From positions 1-64,000 of the forward strand of contig NZ_WOTO01000006.1 in NCBI RefSeq assembly GCF_010993775.1: DNA of 64,000 nt. The letters are read 5' to 3'. The notes beneath the pieces are model-generated. The model searched no databases and was not told the DNA's origin. It was given only the letters and a program-made list of their open reading frames with translations. This stretch comes from Fodinicola feengrottensis (lineage in GTDB: Bacteria > Actinomycetota > Actinomycetes > Mycobacteriales > HKI-0501). A program made the position numbers and the translations under genes. Of the stretch, positions 29,356-39,716 are shown in pieces; the stretch's first letter is position 1, and every line of letters starts with the position of its first letter.

Positions 29356-31151
29356 ATGACGCGGGAGTTCTCCACGGTCGGTGTGGTGGGCCTGGGCACG
29401 ATGGGGGCCGGCATCGCCGAGGTCTTCGCCCGGGCCGGGTTGTCGGTGATCGGGGTCGAGGCCAGCGAGGACGCCAAGGAGCACGGTCGGCAGATCCTGG
29501 CCGCCTCGACGCAGCGCGCGCGCGCGGTCGACCGCGGCAAGTTGGAGACCGCCGAGCAGACCGCGCTGCTCGGCCGGGTTTCGTTCAGCACCAGCCTGTC
29601 CGACCTCGCCGATGTCGACCTGGTGATCGAGGCGGTGCCCGAGCACCTGGAGCTCAAGCAGCAGATTTTTTCGCGCAGTTGGACAAGGTCTGCAACGACG
29701 ACGTCATCATGGCGACCAATACCTCTTCGTTGTCGGTGACCGAGATCTCGGTGGCCACTTCGCGCCCCAGCCGGGTCATCGGCATGCATTTCTTCAACCC
29801 CGCGCCGGTGATGAAGCTGATCGAGGTCGTTCGTACGGTCGTCACCGACCAGCAGGTCGTCGACGACATCGAGGGCCTCGCCCGGCAGCTCGGCAAGGTC
29901 GACGTGACGATTGGCGACAAGGCCGGGTTCATCGCCAACGCCTTGCTTTTCGGCTATCTGAACCACGCGGTGAGCTTCTACGAGTCCCGCTATGCGTCCC
30001 GTGAGGACATCGACGCGGCGCGATGAAGCTCGGCTGTGGGCTGCCGATGGGGCCGCTCGCGCTGATGGACCTGATTGGTGTCGACACCGCGTACGAAATC
30101 CTTGACACGATGTACAAACAGGGCCGCGACCGGTTGCACGCGCCCGCTCCGCTGATCAAGCAGATGGTCACCGCCGGCCAGCTCGGCCGCAAGACCGGCC
30201 GTGGCTTTTATACGTACGACAAGCCTGGTTCGCCCAGGCTGGTCGCCGATCACGAGACGCCGGACGACACGAAAGTCAACGGCGCGGCCAAAAACGTCCA
30301 GACCGTCGGCGTGGTCGGGTCCGGCACGATGGCCTGCGGGATCATCGAGGTCTTCGCCAAGGCTGGCTATGACGTCACTTTTGTGACCAGGGCTGCGGAA
30401 AAGGTGGCGAAAGTACAGGCCACCATCGAGCGGTCACTGGAAAAGGCCGTGCAGCGCGGGAAACTGGAAGACGCCGACCGGGTCGCCACCCTGCGGCGGT
30501 TGCGCGGCTCGACCAAGCTGGGACGATCTGTCCACAGTGGACCTGGTGGTCGAGGCGGTGGTCGAGGAGCTGGCCGTCAAACAGGCGCTTTTCGAGAACT
30601 TCGACGAGATCTGCAAGCCCGGCGCGATCCTTGCGACGACCACTTCCTCGTTGCCGGTCATCGAATGTGCGCAGGCGACCAGCCGTCCGTCCGATGTGGT
30701 CGGTCTGCATTTCTTCAACCCGGCGCCGGTGATGAAGCTGGTTGAGGTCGTGCACACTGTGTCCACGTCACCGCAGACACTGGCCACCGCGCGGGCGGTC
30801 ACCTCGAAGCTGGACAAGCACCCGGTGGTCTGCCGGGATCGCTCCGGATTCATCGTCAACGCGCTGCTTTTCCCCTATCTCAACGATGCCGTCAAGATGC
30901 TGGAGGCCAACTACGCCTCCGCCGACGACATCGACGCGGCCATGAAGGTCGGCTGTGGCTATCCGATGGGGCCATTCGAGCTGCTGGACGTGGTCGGCCT
31001 CGACGTGTCGTTGGCCATCGAGCGGGAGCTCTACCTGGAGTTCCGGGAGCCCGGCTTCGCGCCCACCCCGCTGCTGGAACACCTCGTCACCGCCGGCTAT
31101 GTCGGCCGCAAGGCTGGCCGGGGCTTTCGGACGTACGCACCGCGCGCGTGA
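29356..31151 (+). CDS. Tandem-fused 3-hydroxyacyl-CoA dehydrogenase (frame broken three times)
   Basis: About 596 residues made of two full 3-hydroxybutyryl-CoA dehydrogenase units. Each has its own Rossmann motif (VGVVGLGTMGAGIAEVF; VGVVGSGTMACGIIEVF), the HFFNPAPVMKL catalytic-His segment, and a C-terminal domain ending near GRGFYTYD or GRGFRTYA. It oxidises 3-hydroxyacyl-CoA with NAD(P). Lesions: T6 for T4 at 29666-29671, a duplicated CG near 30019, and GGG for GG at 30520-30522. Start ATG 29356. A long inverted repeat follows six bases after the stop. Confidence 0.93.
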
Positions 31152-31156
31152 GATTC

Positions 31157-31245
31157 GTTGTTGATCTTGTTCACTTTGCCTACCCAAAACGGACATAGGA
31201 CTGAATTGTCCTTTTCGGGTAGGCAAAGTGAACAAGATCAACAAC
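31157..31245. repeat. Long inverted repeat, likely bidirectional terminator
   Basis: Two perfect 29-bp arms, 31157-31185 and 31217-31245, surround a 31-base centre whose ends also pair (AAAACGGAC with GTCCTTTTC, two mismatches). The element is much more AT-rich than the surrounding DNA. It fills the whole gap between two convergent genes. The size is larger than an ordinary terminator and suggests a small mobile or dispersed palindromic element. Confidence 0.85.
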
Positions 31246-31253
31246 TTCGACAC

Positions 31254-32744
31254 CTAGCGGCGGCCGTAGAGGAGCCGGGCCATCCGAACGAGCTGGCGGT
31301 CGTCGGAGGGGCGGCGGGTGAAGGTGGTCGTACGCACCGGACTGGTGAAACGTTGCTGGGTGATCGCCTTCGGGCGGGCGAACTCGCGCATGCCGTCCGG
31401 GCCGTGGATGCGGCCGAAGCCGGATTCACCGATGCCGCCGAACGGCAGCGACGGCACGCCGGCGAAGGTGATGACACCGTTCACCGAGGTCATCCCGGAG
31501 CGCAGCCGGCGGGCCAGTTCCAGGCCGCGGGCCCGGGAGAAGACCGCGCCGCCGAGGCCGTAGTTGGTGGCGTTCGCCCGGCGTAGGGCGTCCTCCATGT
31601 CGGGCACCTTCGCGATGGTCAGCGTGGGCCCGAAGGTCTCTTCGCGGACGGCCGCGGATTCCTCCGGCACGTCGACCAGCACGGTGGGTTGGACGTACCG
31701 GTCGCCGACCGCGTCGAGCCGCCGCCGACCACCGCGCGGCCGCCGTGCTCGATGGCGTCCGCGATGTGCCGGCGGATGACCTTGAGCTGGGACGGCATGG
31801 TGATGGGGCCGATCGGCTCGCCCTCGCCGGCCTTCAGGTCCTTGGCGAGCGTGACGACCTTGTCCAGGAACTGGTCGTAGACCCGCTCATGCACGTACAC
31901 CCGCTCGACGCCGACGCAGGTCTGGCCGGCGTTGCTCATGCCGCCCCAGACCGCCGCGTCGGCGGCCGCGTCGAGGTTGGCGTCCTCGTCGACCAGCAGC
32001 GCATCCTTGCCGCCGGCCTCGATGACCACCGGCGTGAGGTTCTCGGCGCACGCGGCCATCACCTTCTTGCCGGTCGCGGCCGAGCCGGTGAAGGCGAGTT
32101 TGTCCACGCCGGACCGGCAGAGCGCGTTGCCGGTCGCGCCAAGGCCGGTGATGACCTGGAAAAGCGGCAGGTCGCCGGCCACCTCGCGGAAGCTGTCAGC
32201 GAGCCACTGACCGATGCCGGGGGGTGTATTCGCTGGGCTTGAAGACGACCGCGTTGCCGGCGGCGAGCGCGTACACAATCGAGCCGGCCGGCGTGAACAC
32301 CGGGTAGTTCCACGGGCCGATCACGCCGACCACGCCCAGTGGCTGGTATTCCACCGAGGCGGTCTGGTTGATCATGAGCATCCCGGACGAGACTCGGCGC
32401 CGGCCGAGCACCTTGCGGGCGTGCTTGCTGGCCCAGTCGAGGTGGTCGGCGGCGAGCACGATCTCGATCATCGCGTCGGCGTGCGGCTTGCCGTTTTCCT
32501 GATGCATCAGGTCGGCCAGCGCGGCGGACCGCCGCACGAGTGCGGACCGCCAGCCGCGCAGGATCTTGCCGCGATCGGCGAAACCGAGCTCGGCCCACCA
32601 GGCGGCGGCTTTACGGCCGCGTTGGACGGTCTCGTTGACCTCGGCGTCGGTGAAGATCCGGTGCGTACCGACGACCTCGCCGGTTGCCGGGTTGAGCGAG
32701 TCGAAGGTCTCGGCAATGGCCGCGGCGGGCTCGGTGACTGTCAT
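31254..32744 (-). CDS. NAD(P)-dependent aldehyde dehydrogenase (frame broken twice)
   Basis: A 496-residue aldehyde dehydrogenase. The cofactor motif is VGVIGPWNYPVFTPAGSI, the catalytic Glu lies in VVIEAGGKDALLV and the nucleophile Cys in SNAGQTCVGVERV. The C-terminal LPFGGIGESGFGRIHG is typical of the family. The natural substrate cannot be told. Lesions: C6 for C5 on the coding strand (32219-32224) and one lost base near 31719. Start ATG 32744. Confidence 0.92.
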
Positions 32745-32863
32745 GTCAGCAGCTTATTACTCGTGGGTACGGATTGCCGAGGGTCGACGGCGAGATGACC
32801 TGTACGCATCGATTCAGTACGTCCAAACCGCACCGGCTTTCGCGGACGTTGGATACTGGGAAC

Positions 32864-33178
32864 ATGGGAAGGCGGAGGCAGCGTACGGCGCCGCCGGTCC
32901 GGCCGTTGCGGACGGATCCGGTGGAGGACGCCGACGATGGCGCGTGGGTGGTCCGGCCAATCGACGGTGGCCGGTCCACGAAGGCGTACCGCTGCCCCGG
33001 CTGCAACCAGGAGATCCGCCCCGGCCAAGGGCACCTGGTGACGTGGCCGGCGGACGGCGGCCACACCGCGGTGGACGGCCCCGAGGACCGACATCACTGG
33101 CATCGGCCCTGCTGGCAACACCGGACGACCCGGCAGCCGCCGGTCGACCGGACCCGCAACGCCCCCCGCTATGGCTGA
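32864..33178 (+). CDS. Small zinc-ribbon-like protein, unknown
   Basis: A 104-residue basic, Arg/Pro-rich protein with the pattern YRCPGCNQEIRPGQGHLV followed by HHWHRPCW, giving Cys-Cys-His-His-Cys residues that could bind zinc. Similar proteins occur in many actinomycetes next to hydrolase genes and have no known function. The frame is intact. It lies 26 bp upstream of the alpha/beta hydrolase, probably in one transcript. Confidence 0.7.
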   Translation: MGRRRQRTAPPVRPLRTDPVEDADDGAWVVRPIDGGRSTKAYRCPGCNQEIRPGQGHLVTWPADGGHTAVDGPEDRHHWHRPCWQHRTTRQPPVDRTRNAPRYG

Positions 33179-33204
33179 GCCAAGGCTGGCAGGATGGGGG
33201 AGTG

Positions 33205-34022
33205 GTGAGCATCAGGGCGAACACGATTCTGCCGGCGACCCGTACGGACATCGAGCTGCAGACGGCCGACGGGCTGACGCTGGTCGGGGAGATCGCGGTG
33301 CCGGTGGACCGGCCGCCGGTGGCGACGATGGTCTGCCTGCACCAGCTGCCCACGCATGGCGGCATGATGGACGGCCATCTCTACCGGAAGGCGGCCTGGC
33401 GGCTGCCGGCGCTGGCCGGGCTGGCGGTGCTGCGGTTCAACACCCGCGGCACGTGGTCCTTGAGAGGTACGAGCGAGGGCAGCTTTGACGGCGATCCGAC
33501 CGGCGACGGCATGGCCGAGCGGTTCGATGTGGCCGCCGCCCTGGAATATGTGGACTTCCACGAGCTGCCAGCGCCGTGGCTGGTCGGCTGGTCGTTCGGC
33601 ACGGACCTGGCCCTGCTCTACGGCTGTGACCCCCGGCGGTGGTCGGCGCGATCCTGATCTCGCCGCCGCTTCGGTTCGCTGGTGACGCGGATCTGTTGCG
33701 CTGGGCCGATTCCGGCAAGCCGGTGACCGCGCTGGTGCCGGAGTTCGACGACTACCTGCGGCCCGCGGAGGCGGTGCGGCGGTTCGCGGCGATACCGCAG
33801 GCCGAGGTGGTGCCGGTGGCCAAGGCGCGGCACCTGATGGTCGGTCACGCCGAGCGGGTCCTGGACGAGATCGTCCAGCGGATCGCTCCGGGAGTCGGGC
33901 CGCTGCCAACCGAATGGGACGGCCCGTACGAGATGGGCGACGCGCGGGCGTACGCCGACCGGACGGTCGCCGCGTTCGCGGACATACCGGTGCTCGGTCA
34001 GTCCACAGAGGACAGGTCGTAG
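33205..34022 (+). CDS. Alpha/beta hydrolase (frame broken)
   Basis: A hydrolase of about 271 residues. The oxyanion region reads MVCLHQLPTHGGMMDG, the nucleophile elbow is VGWSFGTD (GxSxG), and the C-terminal catalytic His is probably in KARHLMVGH. Substrates are unknown. Start GTG 33205 (or 33202) follows a GGGGGAG ribosome site. A C5 run at 33630-33634, where C3 is expected, shifts the frame after LLYGCDP. Confidence 0.82.
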
Positions 34023-34058
34023 GCCTGCCGCCAGTCGTGGACCGGTAGATTTGCGGGC

Positions 34059-34838
34059 ATGACGGTCGCGCTGCATTTTCAGGACAGCGGCGAGGGAATC
34101 CCCCTCGTACTGCTGCACGCCTTCCCGCTTTCTGGGCGGATGTGGGCGAACCAGCGGGCCACGCTGTCCGATTCGTGCCGGGTCATCACCCCGGACCTGC
34201 GCGGCTTCGGTCGCTCGCCGCCGGCGCGGACGAGCCGGCGCTGGAGGCGATGGCCGACGACGTTTTCGCGTTGCTGGACCGGCTCGATCTCGGCTCGGTG
34301 GTGCTGGGTGGGCTGTCGATGGGCGGCTATGTGGCGATGGCCATGCTGCGCAAATACCCGCAGCGGATCGCCGCCCTGGTGCTCGCCGACACCAAGGCCA
34401 CCGCGGACACCGCGCAGGCCCGCGCGAACCGGGAACGGCTCGCGTCCACGGTGGTCGAGTCCGGCACCGTGGAGGCCTTGTACGACCAGGTGCTGCCGAC
34501 TTTGTTGGGCCGTTCCAACCAAAGACCATCGGCCCGAGGTGGTGGCCGAGGTGCGGGGCCTGATCGGCGACGCCACCCCGTCCGGGGTGGCCTGGGCAGC
34601 GCGCGCGATGGCGGCCCGGCCTGACTCCATCGAGTTGCTGGAGTCGGCGCGGGTGCCGGCACTGGTCATCGTCGGCGACGAGGACCAGATCGCTTCGGTC
34701 GCGGACGCCGAGGCGATGGCGGACGCGCTGCCGAAGGTGACGATGGCGCGGCTGATGGCCGCTGGTCACCTGTCGGCGATGGAGGACCCGCGCGCGTTCA
34801 ACGCGGCCGTACGAGACTTCGTCGCCGGCCTGACGTGA
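34059..34838 (+). CDS. Alpha/beta hydrolase, esterase/lactonase-like (frame broken twice)
   Basis: A 259-residue alpha/beta hydrolase beginning MTVALHFQDSGEGIPLVLLH. The oxyanion segment is LLHAFPLSGRMW, the nucleophile GGLSMGGYVAM, the acid VIVGDEDQIA and the His AAGHLSAMEDP, so the catalytic triad is complete once the frame is repaired. One base is lost near 34226 and one A gained near 34517. It is close in type to 3-oxoadipate enol-lactonase-like enzymes, but no aromatic pathway genes are nearby. Confidence 0.86.
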   Translation: MTVALHFQDSGEGIPLVLLHAFPLSGRMWANQRATLSDSCRVITPDLRGFGRSPPARTSRRWRRWPTTFSRCWTGSISARWCWVGCRWAAMWRWPCCANTRSGSPPWCSPTPRPPRTPRRPARTGNGSRPRWSSPAPWRPCTTRCCRLCWAVPTKDHRPEVVAEVRGLIGDATPSGVAWAARAMAARPDSIELLESARVPALVIVGDEDQIASVADAEAMADALPKVTMARLMAAGHLSAMEDPRAFNAAVRDFVAGLT

Positions 34839-34866
34839 GTTTTTGTTGGTGGGGTTAGAAAGTACG

Positions 34867-36080
34867 TCACGATGATTTCTGGTTCAGGCGGGCCGCCGCA
34901 ATGCCGGCCGGCGGCGCGTCGGAAGCGGCCGGTGCGTTGGTTGGGGCGGCGGCTCTGGGGCGGCGGCGGGCTGGGGCGGCGGCTGGGGCCGCAGGCGCCG
35001 AGGCCGTGCTGGCGGGGGCGGGCGGCCGGCGGGTCCGCGGTGGCCTCGGTGAGGTCGAGGAGGTCCTGCGGGATGCTGGCGCCCAACACGTTCATGGATG
35101 CGGTCATCTCGGCGAGCTCACGGGTGACGGCGTCGCGGCGGGCGGTGAGGGTGTCGACCTCGGCCCGGGCGACGGTGGTGAGGCGGTTGGCTTCGGTGCG
35201 GGCCGTTTCCACGAGGCGGTTGGCTTCCTGGCGGGCGGTCGTACGGTATTGCTCGCCGTCGACAGCGGCGGCCGTACGGAGCTTGTCGGCAGCGGTCTGA
35301 GCTTCGGCGGCGGCGCGTTCGCCGTCCCGGCGGCCGGCGGAGATGAGGGTGGCGGCGTGCGCTTCGGCGTCGCGGCGAAGACGGTTGGCGTAGACCTCGG
35401 CCTCGTGCCGGATCTTCGCCGCATATTCCTCGGTGTCCTTGCGCAGGGCTGTCGCGCTCTGCTCGGTCTCGCTGGTCAGAGCGGCGGCCCGGGCCTCGGC
35501 TTCGGAGACGGTGGCCTTGGCCTGCCCGGCGGCATCGGACTCCGCTTTTGCGGGCCCGCTCCAGGGCATCACGGCATTCCTGCTCGACGGCCCGCTGCCG
35601 TTCGGCCAGCTCCCGCTCGGCCTCGGTGCGCTTGGCGGCAAGAGTGGCCTGGTAGTCCTGCTCGGCCGCGTCGGCACGCCGCTGAGCGGCGCCGATAACC
35701 TCATCGGCGCGGGCCTGGGAACCATCCTCGATCCGCTGTGCGTGGGCGATCTTCTCGGCCGCGTCGTCCGCGGCCAGCTGCAGGATCTGTTCGACCCTCA
35801 CCCCGAGGCTCGCGTACGACACTTCGCCACTGCCGGCGGCCGCGTGCCGGCGCCAGTTCAGCGCCTCGACCTTGGCCTGCTGGGTTTGCGCCGCGAGTCT
35901 TTCCATCTGTGCCAGGGCGTTGTCGCGCTCGGCCGCGAGGGCCGCGACGCCGCGATCCAGGTCAGCTATGAACGCGTTGACCTGCCGGGGGTCGTATCCG
36001 CGCAGCACCCGCTCGAAATCGACCGGGGCGGCGCCGGAAAGGCGAAATACATCGCCAGTGCCATGGCTCTGCGTGGACAT
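34867..36080 (-). CDS. FilP/Scy-family DivIVA-like coiled-coil protein (frame broken twice)
   Basis: A cytoskeletal protein of about 403 residues. The N-terminal DivIVA-like motif FERVLRGYDPRQVNAFIADL is followed by a family block SYASLGVRVEQILQLAADDA and then about 200 residues of coiled coil rich in Ala, Glu and Arg. The corrected C-terminus is an Ala/Pro-rich tail. FilP and Scy organise polar growth with DivIVA in streptomycetes. Lesions: A4 for A3 (35546-35549) and C5 for C4 (35014-35018) on the coding strand. A sister gene lies immediately upstream. Confidence 0.85.
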
Positions 36081-36175
36081 GCCCCCATACTCACATGAAC
36101 CCGGGCCCGATGCCGCCCGCCCTCCGTTGTGTTAGCGGATTTCCGTACTCAGCAAGGGAAAAAAAATGAATAAAA

Positions 36176-36212
36176 AAATCCGGGTGACCGCGCGTCGCGG
36201 CCACCCGGATTT
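36176..36212 (-). terminator. Rho-independent terminator
   Basis: AAATCCGGGTG (36176-36186) pairs with CACCCGGATTT (36202-36212), with an inner CCGCG/CGCGG stem. On the minus strand it is followed by a U7 tract, ending the transcript of the FilP-like gene that stops at 36228. Confidence 0.88.
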
Positions 36213-36227
36213 ATCGTACGGCGGTGA

Positions 36228-37595
36228 TTAGCTCGGCGACGGGGACGGCCGGCCGCCCTTGGCGTCGGAGATCACCGAGTCGACCGCGGCGAGCTTGGGG
36301 GCCGCCGCCGCGCCGCCGCCGACCAGGCCGGCGAGCATCTCGCGGAGCTGACCCAGCTGACCGGTGATCGCGTCCCGCTGCTTGATCAGGTCCTCGACCT
36401 GCCGTTTGGTGTCGCTGGTCAGCTGCTCGGCCTGCGACCGGGAGTCGGCCAGCAGCCGGTCCGCTTCCGAGCGGGCCTCGGAGGTGGTCTTGGACGCGAA
36501 CGCCTTGGCCTTCTCCACGGTGGCCCGGGCCTGCTGCTCGGAGTCCTTGCGGCGGGCCTCGGCGGCCACCTCGATCTCGCGGGCGCGGGCGTCGGCCGCC
36601 TGAGCGCGCTCTTCGGCCTCGCTGATCAGCTTCTGGTTGCCCGCGACCGAGGCCGCGTGCCGCTCGGACTGCTGCTGCTGCTCGGCCCGCTCGCGCCGCT
36701 CGGCGAGGTCCAGCTCCAGGCTGCGCAGGTCGGTGTCGCGCTTCTGGCTGGCCTCGGCCAGCAGCCGCTCGGCGATGGACCGTTTCTCAGCCGACTCGCG
36801 CTCGGCCTCGGCGCGCAGGTTGGCGGCCGCGGCCTGGGCGGCGGCGGCGCGAAGCTGGTCGATCTCCTTGCGAGCGGCGTTGCGCAGCTGCTCGGTCTCC
36901 TGGGTGGCCTTGCCGCGCAGCTGGGTGACCTCGCGCTCGACGGTGGCCCGCAGCTGGGACACCTCGCGCTCGATGGTGCCCTTCTGCTCGGCGACCTGGT
37001 GGTCGGTGGTCTTGCGCAGCTGGGTGGTCTCGCGCTCGGCGTTGGCGCGCAGCAGCGCCGCCTCCCGCTCGGCCCGGGCGGTCAGCTCGGCGGCCTCCCG
37101 CTCGGCGACCTCACGCGTACCGGAGACCTCGCGCTCGGCGCCCTCCTTGACCGCTTTGGCCTCCTGGCGGGCCTTCTCGGTCATCTCACGGGCGGAGGCC
37201 CGCGCGTTGGAGAGCGTCTCGGCGGCGACCTTCTTCGCCTCTTCGGTGTGCTCGGTGGCCTGTTCCTCGGCCAGCCGGAGCATCTGCTCGACCCGGGTGC
37301 CAAGGCCGGACAGCGACGGCTTGGCGTTCTCCTTGAGCTGCTGCTCCTGGTCGGCGACCCGGCGCTGCAGCGTGCCGAGCTTGTCTTCCAGGCCGCGGAT
37401 GCGGTTGCCGGCGTCGTTGAGCCGCGACTCGGCTTCGGCCCGGGCGGCCGAATGCTGACCGAGTTCGACGGAGGCCCGCCGCATGTACTCGGTGACCTGC
37501 TGGCGGTCGTACCCGCGCAGCGTGATCGCGAACTCGGGCTCGTTCTGGATGTTGTCGAAGAACTGCACGTCGGTGTCGGAGGCCATGTCGCTCAC
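36228..37595 (-). CDS. FilP-like intermediate-filament-type coiled-coil protein
   Basis: A 455-residue coiled-coil protein with an intact frame. Residues about 20-45 carry the DivIVA-like EFAITLRGYDRQQVTEYMRR, then SLSGLGTRVEQMLRLAEEQA, as in Streptomyces FilP. A long heptad and 51-residue-like repeat region follows, with many EREVSQLRATVEREVTQLRG-type copies. The end, RDAITGQLGQLREMLAGLVG, is also FilP-like. From memory, S. coelicolor filP and scy lie beside the methylmalonyl-CoA epimerase gene, as here. It would form filaments that stiffen and polarise growing tips. Confidence 0.88.
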   Translation of the reverse strand: MSDMASDTDVQFFDNIQNEPEFAITLRGYDRQQVTEYMRRASVELGQHSAARAEAESRLNDAGNRIRGLEDKLGTLQRRVADQEQQLKENAKPSLSGLGTRVEQMLRLAEEQATEHTEEAKKVAAETLSNARASAREMTEKARQEAKAVKEGAEREVSGTREVAEREAAELTARAEREAALLRANAERETTQLRKTTDHQVAEQKGTIEREVSQLRATVEREVTQLRGKATQETEQLRNAARKEIDQLRAAAAQAAAANLRAEAERESAEKRSIAERLLAEASQKRDTDLRSLELDLAERRERAEQQQQSERHAASVAGNQKLISEAEERAQAADARAREIEVAAEARRKDSEQQARATVEKAKAFASKTTSEARSEADRLLADSRSQAEQLTSDTKRQVEDLIKQRDAITGQLGQLREMLAGLVGGGAAAAPKLAAVDSVISDAKGGRPSPSPS

Positions 37596-37758
37596 TATCG
37601 CAGAGGCGGTGGACGGGTCCTGAGCTGCTTCCCACGCGGCATGCTCCGCCGGGCCTTCTCTTACGGGTCCCAGGGATCATGAACAGGTGAGGAAGCACAC
37701 CCTAGACCCGTAGTATTCACCCCTCAAAGTCGCCCTGTGCGGTGGGCCGCGAAAAGGG

Positions 37759-39091
37759 TCAAATATTCTGGAAGCGCATGATTTCCTGTAAGTGTTTCGA
37801 ACGTAGTTCGTTATTACGTATGCCCAGGCCAGGCTCTGGAGCGAGGGTCAATACGCCCACTTTGCCATGATGTACGTTCTTGTGAACGTCATAGGTAGCT
37901 TGTCCCGTTTCGCGCATTTCATAAGTACGCGAAAGCGTCGGATGCACGATCCCGCGCTGGATCAGCCGGTTCGCCGCCCACGCCTCCCGGTAGTTGGCGA
38001 AATGCGATCCGACAATTCTTTTCAGATTCATCCACAGATAGCGATTGTCGAATTCGTGCAGGTAGCCCGAGGTTGAGGCGCACGTCACGATGGTGCCGCC
38101 GCGGCGGGCCACGTACACACTGGCGCCAAAGGTCTCCCGGCCTGGATGTTCGAAGACGATGTCCGGGTCGTCGCCGCCGGTCAGCTCGCGGATCTGCGAG
38201 CCGAACCGCTTCCACTCCTTGGGATTCTGGGTGTGCTCGTCCGACCAGAACTCGTATTTCTCGGCGCTCCGGTCGATGATCAGCTCGGCGCCCATCGGCG
38301 GCGGCAGATCTCCGCCTTCTCCGGGCTGGACACCACGCACACCGGGGTCGTACCGGCCTGCAACGCCATCTGGGTCGCGTACGAACCGAGGCCGCCGGAG
38401 GCGCCCCAGATCAGCACCACGTCGCCGAGCTTGGTGTTCGCGCCGTTGGTCGAGATGAGCTGCCGGTACGCGGTCGAGTTGACCAACCCCGGAGCGGCGG
38501 CCTCTTCCCAGCTCAGGTGGTCCGGCTTGGGCATCAGCTGGTTCGCCTTGACCAGCGCGATCTCGGCGAGCCCGCCGAAGTTGGTCTCAAAGCCCCAGAT
38601 CCGCTGCTCCGGGTCGAGCATCGTGTCGTTGTGGCCGTCCGGATGCTCCAACTCCACCGACAGGCAGTGCGCGACCACCTCGTCGCCGGGCTTCCAGACG
38701 TGTACGCCGGGACCGGTGCGCAGCACCACGCCGGCGAGGTCCGATCCGACCACCTGGTAGGGCAGGTCGTGTCGGGCGGTCAGCGGCGACAGCTTCCCGT
38801 ATCGCTTGAGGAACGAGAACGTCGATACCGGCTCGAAAATCGAGGTCCAGACGGTGTTGTAGTTGATCGCGCTAGCCATCACCGCCACCAGTGCCTCGCC
38901 CGGCCCGAGCTCGGGCGTCGGCACGTCCTGGACGTGCAGCGACTTGCGCGGGTCCTTGTCTTTGGTGGGCTGGTCGGCGAACATGTCCGCCTCATCCGCC
39001 CGTACGACCACGCTTTGTACGACTCCGGCACCGCTAGGTTCGCGAGCGCCTGGTTCTCGCCGGCCATGATCGCGTCGAGGATCTGCTTCAC
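37759..39091 (-). CDS. ccr: Crotonyl-CoA carboxylase/reductase (frame broken twice)
   Basis: A 443-residue NADPH-dependent enzyme that reductively carboxylates crotonyl-CoA to ethylmalonyl-CoA, the signature step of the ethylmalonyl-CoA pathway. The residues that define CO2 binding are all visible: the Asn in SAINYNTVWT, Phe-Glu in IWGFETNFGG and the His in GYLHEFDNRY. The medium-chain dehydrogenase Rossmann motif is IWGASGGLGSYATQ. Lesions: one G lost near 39011 and two extra bases near 38300. Start ATG 39091. Confidence 0.93.
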
Positions 39092-39179
39092 CGCTTGACC
39101 TCCCGAATCAGCAGGTGATGCCGGACCCTACCGGCGAGTAACGATCCAGTGCAGCACGGTGTGAAAAGCCGCACTCTGC

Positions 39180-39618
39180 TTACTGTGGCACGGTCTGGTG
39201 GTCCGTGGCGGGTTGGACGAGCTCGACGAGGATGCCGCCGGCGTCCTTGGGGTGAATGAAGTTGACCAGGCTCCCGGCCGTGCCCCCGCTTGGGCGCGTC
39301 ATAGAGCAGTCGCAACCCACGTTCGCGCAGGGTGGCGGCGGTCGCGGCGACATCGGTGACGCGGTAGGCGATCTGCTGTATGCCGGGGCCGTTGCGGTCC
39401 AGGAACTTCGCGATGGTTGACTCCAGCGTCAGCGGCGCGAGCAGCTGGATCTGCGTACCGGAGGCATCCGAACCGGGCGCGAGCATCGCCTCGCGTACGC
39501 CCTGCTCCTCATTGACTTCCTCGTGCAGCACGGTCATCCCGAACGTGCCGGTGTAGAAGTCGATGCCGTTCTGGTAGTCGGCGACCGCGATACCAACATG
39601 ATCTATGGCGGTGAACAT
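39180..39618 (-). CDS. mce: Methylmalonyl/ethylmalonyl-CoA epimerase (frame broken)
   Basis: A 145-residue VOC-fold epimerase that interconverts the R and S forms of methylmalonyl- and ethylmalonyl-CoA. Metal ligands are the His in AIDHVGIAV, the Gln in GTQIQLLAP, a second His in the repaired NFIHPKDAGG and the Glu in GGILVELVQ. A C5 run at 39283-39287 (G5 on the coding strand) where four fit shifts the frame after LLYDAPKRG. It is upstream of ccr on the same strand and divergent from the thiolase. Confidence 0.92.
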
Positions 39619-39716
39619 TACTCAACAGTAAGTGATGTGGATCCAGTCACGACCGCATGTTGTGAGCCATGCCATCTCATAAGGTGGGCCACCTAACGAC
39701 CGTTCGGGAGGACGCG

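Noticed and set aside
36657..37682. A 341-residue plus-strand Gly/Leu-rich frame
   Set aside because: It is the mirror of the coiled-coil repeats of the FilP-like gene.
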